Positions 6,681 through 12,980 of a DNA stretch of 13,968 nucleotides are shown in pieces. The position numbers and the translations under genes are program-made. The notes under the pieces were generated by a model, which worked only from the letters and a program-made list of their open reading frames with translations, searched no databases and was not told the DNA's origin. Positions within the stretch are counted from its first letter, which is position 1; every line of letters starts with the position of its first letter. This stretch comes from Gammaproteobacteria bacterium (GTDB lineage Bacteria; Pseudomonadota; Gammaproteobacteria; Eutrophobiales; Eutrophobiaceae), in NCBI GenBank assembly GCA_003645215.1, contig QNEM01000026.1:1-13968 (forward strand). Direction: 5' to 3'.

Positions 6681-7322
6681 ATGTCCGATAATATTACAAT
6701 CGCTGTCTCAAAGGGGCGCATCTTTAAAGATGCCATGCCGCTACTGGCTGCGCTGGATATTTATCCCACCGAAGCACCAGAGACAACGCGCAAGTTGATT
6801 CTGGAAACAAATCGCCCCGAGGTGAAGATTATTATCGTCAGGGCAACAGATGTCCCGACGTATGTGGAATATGGTGCGGCTGATATTGGTATTGCCGGTA
6901 AGGATGTCCTGTTGGAATATAATGGCAACGGGCTGTATGAACCACTTGATCTGAAAATCGCCCAGTGCAGGATGGTGGTTGCGGAACTAAAAAATTCCAG
7001 GAATGAAGACAGGGGTGGTAGAAAACGCATAGCCACCAAGTACGTTAATATCGCGCGCAATTATTTTGCAAGTCAGGGCAAGCAGGTCGAAATTATTAAA
7101 TTATACGGTTCCATGGAACTGGCACCGGTGCTTGGTTTGGCCGATCAGATTGTTGACCTGGTTGATACAGGCAATACCCTGAAAGCCAATGGCCTTGTCG
7201 AAGTCGAAACCATCACCGACATCAGCTCCAGGCTGATTGTCAACAAAGGCGCAATGAAGATGAAGAATGATCTCATCAAACCAATGCTGGAAAAGCTGAC
7301 AGAAGTCGTAGCAGCAAAATGA
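6681..7322 (+). CDS. hisG: ATP phosphoribosyltransferase, short form (HisG-S)
   Basis: 213 aa. HisG condenses ATP with PRPP, the first and feedback-controlled step of histidine synthesis. The catalytic domains are complete: IAVSKGRIFKDAMPLL at the N terminus, YGAADIGIAGKDVLLE, and the PRPP-binding segment VDLVDTGNTLKANGL (Asp162-Leu167). The C-terminal histidine-binding regulatory domain of the roughly 300-aa long form is absent, so this is the short form that normally needs HisZ, a catalytically dead HisRS paralogue, for activity and histidine feedback. No hisZ is in this window. An AGGAAGG ribosome site (6667-6673) lies 7 nt before the ATG. The stop overlaps the hisD start as ATGA. Confidence 0.97.
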   Translation: MSDNITIAVSKGRIFKDAMPLLAALDIYPTEAPETTRKLILETNRPEVKIIIVRATDVPTYVEYGAADIGIAGKDVLLEYNGNGLYEPLDLKIAQCRMVVAELKNSRNEDRGGRKRIATKYVNIARNYFASQGKQVEIIKLYGSMELAPVLGLADQIVDLVDTGNTLKANGLVEVETITDISSRLIVNKGAMKMKNDLIKPMLEKLTEVVAAK

Positions 7323-8614
7323 AACTCCGTCGTTTGAACAGTTCTGATGCTGTTTTTAAAGAACAATTAAATTCATTACTCTCCAATACAGATGAACCTA
7401 CTGTAGAAATCAGCCGAACCGTCGAATCTATTCTGGCTGACGTCAGAAAACGTGGTGACGAAGCGCTACTGGAATACACCAATCGTTTTGATGATCGTGA
7501 TGCAAGCATTGATGAGATTGAAATATCAGCGGCAGAACTTGAAGCAGCTTTGGCAGCAATCCCGACTGAGCTCCGAGAAGGGCTGGAACATGCAGCAAGC
7601 AGGGTGCGCGAATACCATGAAAGACAGAAGATGGAATCATGGTTATACAAAGATAAGGAAGGCAATACATTAGGCCAGCAAGTCATGCCTCTGGACAGCG
7701 TTGGCATCTATGTGCCCGGTGGCAAGGCAGCCTATCCCTCATCTGTGCTTATGAATGCAATCCCTGCCCATGTTGCCGAAGTGTCTGAAATTATCATGGT
7801 CGTGCCAACTCCAAAAGGTGAGAAAAACCAGATGGTTCTGGCTGCGGCAGCGATTTCCGGTGTCAGCAAGGTATTTTCCATCGGTGGGGCACAGGCGGTG
7901 GCCGCACTGGCTTATGGAACTGCAACAGTGCCAAAGGTGGATAAGATCGTTGGCCCGGGAAATATTTATGTAGCAACCGCCAAGAGACAGGTGTTTGGTA
8001 CCGTGGGTATCGATATGATTGCCGGTCCATCGGAAGTCCTCATTGTCAGTGATGGGGAAAGTAATCCAGATTGGGTGGCGATGGATATGTTTGCCCAGGC
8101 AGAACATGACGAAGAAGCCTGCTCCATTCTGGTTTGCCCAAAGCTTGAGTTTCTTGATGCTGTTGAAGAAAGTATCAAGCGATTATTGCCAGAGATGGAA
8201 CGTAATGACATTATCAAAAGCTCACTTGATAAAAATGGTGCCTTGATTCTTGTTAAAGATATTGATGAAGCCATTGAGCTTGTCAATCAGATTGCACCGG
8301 AGCATCTGGAACTCTCTATGACGGCACCGGAACCATTGTTACCCAGAATCCGACATGCTGGGGCCATCTTTATGGGTCATTATGCGGCGGAAGCCCTGGG
8401 TGATTATTGTGCGGGACCCAACCATGTCTTGCCGACAGCACGTACTGCCAGGTTTTCTTCACCTCTGGGCGTGTATGATTTCCAGAAACGATCTTCAGTC
8501 ATCATGTGTACAGAACAGTCCGCGTCATCATTGGCAACGACAGCTTCCGTACTGGCACATGGAGAAGGACTGACAGCACACGCACGCTCTGCAGAATATC
8601 GAATCAAATCCTGA
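7319..8614 (+). CDS. hisD: Histidinol dehydrogenase HisD
   Basis: 431 aa, full length. HisD is a zinc enzyme that makes two NAD-dependent oxidations of L-histidinol to L-histidine, the last steps of the pathway. Motifs: VGIYVPGGKAAYPSSVLMNA, VDKIVGPGNIYVATAKRQVF, IDMIAGPSEVLI, AEHDEEACSILV, APEHLELSM with the catalytic Glu328-His329 pair (E. coli 326/327), and GPNHVLPTARTARFSSPLGV near the C terminus. It starts within the hisG stop (ATGA, 7319-7322), which implies translational coupling. hisC follows after 9 nt. In this order hisD follows hisG directly and the other his genes lie elsewhere. Confidence 0.98.
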   Translation: MKLRRLNSSDAVFKEQLNSLLSNTDEPTVEISRTVESILADVRKRGDEALLEYTNRFDDRDASIDEIEISAAELEAALAAIPTELREGLEHAASRVREYHERQKMESWLYKDKEGNTLGQQVMPLDSVGIYVPGGKAAYPSSVLMNAIPAHVAEVSEIIMVVPTPKGEKNQMVLAAAAISGVSKVFSIGGAQAVAALAYGTATVPKVDKIVGPGNIYVATAKRQVFGTVGIDMIAGPSEVLIVSDGESNPDWVAMDMFAQAEHDEEACSILVCPKLEFLDAVEESIKRLLPEMERNDIIKSSLDKNGALILVKDIDEAIELVNQIAPEHLELSMTAPEPLLPRIRHAGAIFMGHYAAEALGDYCAGPNHVLPTARTARFSSPLGVYDFQKRSSVIMCTEQSASSLATTASVLAHGEGLTAHARSAEYRIKS

Positions 8615-8623
8615 CGGCTCATT

Positions 8624-9730
8624 ATGAGTAATCACGAAAAGCCTTCTCCAGAAGAGCGATTGCAACAGTGGATTAAACCGGAGCTACTTGCAGCTCGTGC
8701 GTATCATGTGCCTGATGCAGATGGACTGATCAAACTGGATGCCATGGAAAACCCTTACCTCCTGCCCGTCGAATTACTGGAGGAGATATTGCAGGTGATA
8801 ACGGGGGCTGAAATCAATCGTTATCCGGATCCCGATGCCAGTGACTTGAAACAAAGCATGCGTGAGGCGATGGATATACCAGAAGGCATGGAGATCATGC
8901 TGGGTAATGGCTCAGACGAACTGATTCAAATCATTGCCCTGGCAGTCGCACATTCAGGTGAAACCATCCTGGCCCCTGAGCCAGGATTTGTAATGTACAA
9001 GATCATTGCTGATACCGTTGGTGCGAAGTATGTCGGGGTCGATTTAAATCGTGACGATTTTTCACTGGACAATGAAGCTATGTTGTCCGCAATCGAAAAG
9101 CACCAGCCAGCAGTCGTATTTCTGGCATATCCAAATAATCCGACGGGAAATTTATTTGATGAAGAAAGCATTAATAAAATTATTCATGCCGCCCCTGGTC
9201 TGGTGGTAGTGGACGAGGCCTATTCTGCATTTTCTGAAAAATCATTTATGCAGCGACTTGGAGAATTCGACAATCTTGTAGTGATGCGAACATTATCCAA
9301 ATCCGGTCTGGCTGGTTTACGTTTGGGAATTCTTACCGGGCCTGCATTGTGGTTAAACGAACTGGATAAATTACGTCTACCATACAATATCAATACGCTT
9401 TCACAGAAACTGGCAGAATTAATTTTGTCGCGTTATGACATCCTTGAACAACAGGCTGAAATAATCTGCGCCAATCGTTCTGCTTTGTTTGAACAGTTAC
9501 AGCTAATTGATGGTGTTTATCCCTGGCAAAGTTCTGCCAATTTTATTTTGTTTAAATCGACCGATAAATCAGCAGATGAAATTTCTGCATCATTACTGGA
9601 GCAGGGAATACTGATCAAGAATGTCTCTGCTAGTTTTCCTGTGTTGAAGGATTGTTTACGGGTAACGGTGGGGACAGAAGATGAGAATGAGGCTTTTGTT
9701 GCTGCTTTGAAGTTGGCATTATCGAGCTAG
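8624..9730 (+). CDS. hisC: Histidinol-phosphate aminotransferase HisC
   Basis: 368 aa, a fold-type I PLP aminotransferase. HisC transfers an amino group between glutamate and imidazole-acetol phosphate to give histidinol phosphate. Motifs in order: LDAMENPYLLP (substrate loop), LGNGSDELIQI (PLP phosphate site), AYPNNPTGN, VVDEAYSAFS, and TLSKSGLAGLRLG with the Schiff-base lysine at about residue 226; the C-terminal domain ends with CLRVTVGTEDENEAFVAAL. It starts 9 nt after hisD without a clear Shine-Dalgarno, so coupling to hisD is likely. It is the last gene of the his run here. A structured repeat begins about 10 nt past its stop, and no T-rich terminator is seen before that. Confidence 0.96.
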   Translation: MSNHEKPSPEERLQQWIKPELLAARAYHVPDADGLIKLDAMENPYLLPVELLEEILQVITGAEINRYPDPDASDLKQSMREAMDIPEGMEIMLGNGSDELIQIIALAVAHSGETILAPEPGFVMYKIIADTVGAKYVGVDLNRDDFSLDNEAMLSAIEKHQPAVVFLAYPNNPTGNLFDEESINKIIHAAPGLVVVDEAYSAFSEKSFMQRLGEFDNLVVMRTLSKSGLAGLRLGILTGPALWLNELDKLRLPYNINTLSQKLAELILSRYDILEQQAEIICANRSALFEQLQLIDGVYPWQSSANFILFKSTDKSADEISASLLEQGILIKNVSASFPVLKDCLRVTVGTEDENEAFVAALKLALSS

Positions 9731-9739
9731 CGCTGTTGT

Positions 9740-10120
9740 TCTTTCGGCATTCCCGCGAAGGCGGAAATCCAGTAATGTATCGTCATACCTCTGCGCTCTC
9801 TCGTCATACTGGTGCATATCAGTATCCAGTGAAAATATCCCGCCCGAGAGGCGAACTGTATTTATCCGTAAGACCTCACGCTTATCACAGCTTTGATTCC
9901 GCCTTTTAGCGGCGTGATACTTTTCTTTGTACAGACTAAAGAAAAGTATCCAAAAGAAAACTGCCCCTGAGATCGTGTCCTGCGGATACCCTCACAGCTA
10001 AATGATTTTTTAAGGTCGCAGAAACAAGACTTCCTGTCTTGATTCCGCTTATTTGAACGTCCTGTTCAAATAACCTTAAAATCATTCACCTGTACGGCAC
10101 GATATAAGGGGAGAAAACAC
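9740..10120 (-). repeat. Structured repeat R1
   Basis: Minus-strand copy. From 10120 downwards: terminus GATATAAGGGGAGAAAAC (10101-10118 on plus); outer pair ATCGTG (9972-9977)/CACGAT (10098-10103); inner stem 10001-10016/10073-10086; hairpin 10049-10073 (10-bp stem, minus-strand loop AGGAC); hairpin 10025-10041 (CAAGAC/GTCTTG, loop AGGAA); polypyrimidine hairpin 9916-9950; CGCC/GGCG hairpins at 9900-9914 and 9841-9853; hairpin ATACTG/CAGTAT 9806-9825; and 9749-9768 (ATTCCCGC/GCGGAAAT, 7 of 8 pairs). It lacks the GTCTTTAT hairpin. Spacing between distal modules matches R2. It fills most of the gap between hisC and the 150-aa ORF. Confidence 0.8.
9749..9768. repeat. ATTCCCGC-type hairpin after hisC
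   Basis: ATTCCCGC (9749-9756), GAAG, GCGGAAAT (9761-9768). It resembles the ATTCCCGC/GCGGGAAT palindromes common between genes in many proteobacteria, including the neisserial dRS3-type repeats. It is the outermost hairpin of R1. No T-run follows, so calling it the hisC terminator would be speculative. Confidence 0.6.
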
Positions 10121-10137
10121 CATCAATGACACTGGTT

Positions 10138-10590
10138 CTATTGATTATTTTCAATTGCTTCTTTTAACTCTATTTCGAAGTTCATCCGTTCATTCTCAAT
10201 CGAATTATCTCTTTGAATATACAAACAATCATCACCATCAGCATAACTCAATATTGTAGATTCTAATGGAAGAAAAAATCCTATCTCATTAAATAGAATA
10301 TCAATAGCCACTACCCAAAATAAGAAAGAAATTAACAACATCCATGCGTCTGTCGCAAACCAATAAACTACCAAACCAGCTAGAACCAACAAAGTTGCTT
10401 TTATAAAGCTAATTATTGTTGATTTGGAATAACCCTTCCAGTATCCCAATAAATTAGATAACTCTTTTAATGGGTATTTTTCTTCAATTAAGGTTTTCCC
10501 TTTTTTCCAATAGAAATAAAAATATTCATTATCAAATGAGTATTTGTAACAACATCTGAATTTCTTTATTTCCAATTCCTTACAAGACAT
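10138..10590 (-). CDS. 150-aa membrane protein of unknown function
   Basis: I do not recognise this protein. Residues 1-55 form a polar, aromatic-rich N-terminal part (CCYKYSFDNEYFYFYWKKG, then KYPLKELSNLLGYW). Two membrane helices follow at about 58-78 and 82-101, then an acidic C-terminal tail with DGDDCLYIQRDNS and a Glu-rich end (about 119-150). Both soluble parts would lie on the same side, probably the cytoplasm. The minus-strand ATG has AAAGGG about 9-10 nt upstream, a fair ribosome site. GC is about 29% (131 of 453 by hand), far below hisC and degS on either side, suggesting separate origin. It lies between structured repeats R1 and R2, both pointing away from it, the same setting as the unrelated 77-aa ORF at 290-523. 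No function is proposed. Confidence 0.75.
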   Translation of the reverse strand: MSCKELEIKKFRCCYKYSFDNEYFYFYWKKGKTLIEEKYPLKELSNLLGYWKGYSKSTIISFIKATLLVLAGLVVYWFATDAWMLLISFLFWVVAIDILFNEIGFFLPLESTILSYADGDDCLYIQRDNSIENERMNFEIELKEAIENNQ

Positions 10591-10677
10591 TAACTAGATC
10601 CCTTTCAGTTTGAGAAGTAATTACGGTTCAGAATAGACTGATTTCTATATTCATTCCACTTTAGTAAATGTTCTGTA

Positions 10678-11066
10678 GTTTTGCTCCCCTTTTATCAAGC
10701 CGAGGAAGGAAGTAGTGATAGGGGTATCTGCACAGGACGTGCAGATAAGTGGCTCCATGACAGGAAGTCATGTAGCCGCGTACCCGTGAGCACTGCTGAC
10801 TGACGAGGGTAGCCCCAAGTCTTTATTTGGGGCCTTGATATCAGGGGTGTCTTTTTTTCTTGGGTACTTCATTTTTTGGACAAGCAAAAAAGAAGTGCCT
10901 CGCCGTTCAAAGGCGAAACCAACACTTTGATGAGGACAAGACCTAAATGATAAATTATGATCGTCTTTCAGACGGGATAATATTGACTGGATACCGGCTC
11001 TCGGCTTTGGTTTCCTGCGTCGCTCTACCGACTACATCCATGTAGTCGAAGGCCGGTATGACGAAT
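10678..11066 (+). repeat. Structured repeat R2 (most complete copy)
   Basis: Plus-strand copy with all modules. Terminus GTTTTGCTCCCCTTTTATC (10678-10696); outer stem AGTAGTG/CACTGCT (10711-10717/10791-10797, one G-T); hairpin TATCTGCAC/GTGCAGATA (10725-10747, loop AGGAC); hairpin CATGAC/GTCATG (10756-10772, loop AGGAA); GCCCCAA/TTGGGGC (10812-10833, loop GTCTTTAT); polypyrimidine hairpin 10866-10896; TCGCC/GGCGA (10900-10916); CGTC/GACG (10962-10974); ATACCGGC/GCCGGTAT (10991-10998/11052-11059) enclosing CGACTACAT/ATGTAGTCG (11029-11048). It begins 88 bp upstream of the 150-aa ORF and ends about 9 bp from the degS stop. Its first 120 bp match L1 in inverted orientation almost base for base. 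Confidence 0.85.
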
Positions 11067-11074
11067 ATAAAGAG

Positions 11075-12196
11075 CTAGCCTCGTTTAAAATGTGGTCTCT
11101 GCGTCACAATCGCATTGAATTTCAACTCTTCCCAGCCTCGTACAATGGTCACTTCAATTTTAGAACCGGGAGCGAGTTTGGCGATGGTGTCGATGGCTTG
11201 TCGTGGGTCGATGATGTCCTGACCCTGAATTTTGGTTACAACATCGCCGGGATTGATACCGGCGATGTCGGCAGGGCCACCCTGTAGTACGCCTGAAACA
11301 AGTACGCCACCCTTCATCAAGCCCATGACTTCTGCGATGTCAGCAGGAAGAGGTTGTGCCTGGATCCCTATCCAGCCACGCACGACGCGTCCATTGCTGA
11401 TCAGCTGCTGCATAACTTCAAGTGCTGTATTGACCGGCGTTGCCAGACCGATTCCCTGTGAGCCTCCCGTGGTTGAATAGATCGCTGTGTTAATGCCAAG
11501 CAGATTACCTTGAGAAGAGATCAGGGCTCCTCCTGAATTACCGGGGTTAATGTCTGCGTCGGTCTGGATAAAATTATCAAAAGATGTGATGCCCAGCCGT
11601 TTCCTGCCAGTGGCACTGATTATCCCCTGGGTGACGGTTTGGCCAAAATCATAGGGGTTGCCTATGGCGAGGACGATATCACCAACATGTAGTTGATTTG
11701 AGTCACCTATGGGGATGACTGGAAGATTATTCAGATCAATCTGCAGGACGGCCAAATCTGTATCACTATCGACACCGATGACTTTGGCAATCGTTTCCCG
11801 TCCATCACGTAAGACTACAAATATTTCCTCAGCATCTTGTATCACGTGTGCGTTGGTAAGAATGTGCCCCTGTGCATCCATGATGACACCGGAACCCTTA
11901 CTGTCGATTCTTTTCCTGGTATTGCTTGAGGAGGATTTGTCCTCGGAGGATTCACCAAAGAATCGCCTGAATAGCGGATCTTGAAGGATTGGATTTCTGT
12001 GTTCTGTGTAGGAATTGCCAGAATAAATATTCACCACAGCAGGTGCCGCGGCCTCTATAGCTGCGTGATATGAATCTACTTGCCTGGCTGAATTGGTAAG
12101 GAAACTGCCAGGTATCAACAATAATACAATTGCAGCTGCGGCCAGACCGATAACTACAGATTGGAGAACAAATGTCAGTGTCTGTTTTATATTCAT
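11075..12196 (-). CDS. degS: DegS/AlgW-like periplasmic serine protease (HtrA family)
   Basis: 373 aa. DegS/AlgW proteases sense misfolded outer-membrane proteins through their PDZ domain and cut the anti-sigma factor RseA/MucA to start the envelope stress response. One N-terminal membrane anchor (about 11-33) is followed by a trypsin-like domain with the full triad: His117 in LTNAHVIQ, Asp147 in SDTDLAVLQ, Ser221 in NPGNSGGAL. A single PDZ domain follows (about 265-365). One PDZ plus an uncleaved anchor separates this from DegP and DegQ. A 15-20 residue Ser/Lys-rich stretch (about 82-100) lies in the protease LA-loop region. No strong ribosome site precedes the ATG. The gene diverges from petA, a common neighbour in gammaproteobacteria. 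The algW name would be equally valid. Confidence 0.93.
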   Translation of the reverse strand: MNIKQTLTFVLQSVVIGLAAAAIVLLLIPGSFLTNSARQVDSYHAAIEAAAPAVVNIYSGNSYTEHRNPILQDPLFRRFFGESSEDKSSSSNTRKRIDSKGSGVIMDAQGHILTNAHVIQDAEEIFVVLRDGRETIAKVIGVDSDTDLAVLQIDLNNLPVIPIGDSNQLHVGDIVLAIGNPYDFGQTVTQGIISATGRKRLGITSFDNFIQTDADINPGNSGGALISSQGNLLGINTAIYSTTGGSQGIGLATPVNTALEVMQQLISNGRVVRGWIGIQAQPLPADIAEVMGLMKGGVLVSGVLQGGPADIAGINPGDVVTKIQGQDIIDPRQAIDTIAKLAPGSKIEVTIVRGWEELKFNAIVTQRPHFKRG

Positions 12197-12265
12197 TATT
12201 CGGGTTTTATTAATGTGTAAGGCCAGTTAACCGGGCGATAATTAGGTAAAAGGCTTGACATGGCA

Positions 12266-12274
12266 TGATATACT
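12266..12274 (+). promoter_or_regulatory. Candidate extended -10 promoter for petAB
   Basis: TGATATACT (12266-12274) fits the extended -10 form TGnTATAAT with one mismatch. No good -35 lies at 16-18 nt upstream; the perfect TTGACA at 12255-12260 is too close to pair with it. A start near 12281 would leave a leader of about 76 nt that contains GCAATTG twice (12305-12311 and 12318-12324), a possible small stem or binding site. Confidence 0.4.
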
Positions 12275-12356
12275 ACCGAATTGGAATAAAAATAGAAGTG
12301 AACTGCAATTGTTCCTTGCAATTGTGAGTGGAAAACAGGATTTTGGGGTGTGTTAT

Positions 12357-12980
12357 ATGCAAGATGATGGTCAGGATAATAATATAGATAAAAAGCGGCG
12401 TCATTTTCTTACAGCTGCTGCAACAGTTGTTGGAGGGGCAGGTGCTTTGGCGACGGCTATCCCATTTGTGTCCACCTTATCACCAAGTGCGAAGACCAAG
12501 GCGATTGGTGGTCCGGTTGAAGTAGATGTTACCGGACTTAAGCCAGGTGAAAGAAAGACAGTTAAATGGCGGGGTAAGCCGGTCTGGATCTTGCGCAGGA
12601 GTGAAGAATCAGTAGCAGAATTGGCTGAAATGTCGGACATATTGCGTGATCCGGAATCAGACGTTGAACAACAACCGGAGTATGCGAAGAATAGCTACCG
12701 TTCAGTTAATCCTGAATATCTGGTTGTCGTCGGCCTTTGTACACATCTTGGTTGTTCTCCAAATTATCTTGCGAGTGGTGAGGAGAATGATTTTGGGGCA
12801 GATTGGAAAGGCGGGTTTTTCTGCCCATGCCACGGGTCAAAATTTGACCTGGCTGGACGAGTCTATAAAGGTGTCCCGGCCCCGGCAAATCTGGTGGTGC
12901 CCAAATATCAGTTTATCAGTGAAACAACAATCCTGATTGGTGATGATTCAGGCAGTGGTGAATTGGGGGCAAACTCATGA
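12357..12980 (+). CDS. petA: Ubiquinol-cytochrome c reductase Rieske iron-sulfur subunit
   Basis: 207 aa. The Rieske subunit carries the [2Fe-2S] centre that takes electrons from quinol to cytochrome c1 in the bc1 complex. The N terminus has KKRRHFL followed by a hydrophobic segment (about 20-43), a twin-arginine signal kept as membrane anchor. Cluster motifs CTHLGC and CPCHGS give the two Cys and two His ligands plus the disulfide pair; GVPAPANLVVPKYQF completes the fold. I chose ATG 12357: GGGGTG precedes it by about 6 nt and it puts the KRR motif near the N terminus. The open frame reaches back to a TTG at 12255 that overlaps the promoter region. Its stop overlaps the petB start (ATGA). 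Confidence 0.97.
   Translation: MQDDGQDNNIDKKRRHFLTAAATVVGGAGALATAIPFVSTLSPSAKTKAIGGPVEVDVTGLKPGERKTVKWRGKPVWILRRSEESVAELAEMSDILRDPESDVEQQPEYAKNSYRSVNPEYLVVVGLCTHLGCSPNYLASGEENDFGADWKGGFFCPCHGSKFDLAGRVYKGVPAPANLVVPKYQFISETTILIGDDSGSGELGANS

Noticed and set aside
9972..10103. Cloverleaf-like repeat core as a tRNA or degenerate tRNA
   Set aside because: No acceptor stem of 7 bp with CCA position, no GTTCRA T-loop motif and no D-loop consensus; the hairpin loops are 5 nt and conserved as AGGAC/AGGAA.
1..11066. CRISPR array or insertion sequence explaining the repeats
   Set aside because: There are no regularly spaced identical short repeats with unique spacers and no transposase ORF. The copies differ in stem sequence and lie about 10 kb apart.
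12255..12283. TTGACA at 12255-12260 as the petA -35 box
   Set aside because: The only good -10 (TATACT, 12269-12274) is 8 nt away, and nothing like a -10 is found at 16-18 nt.
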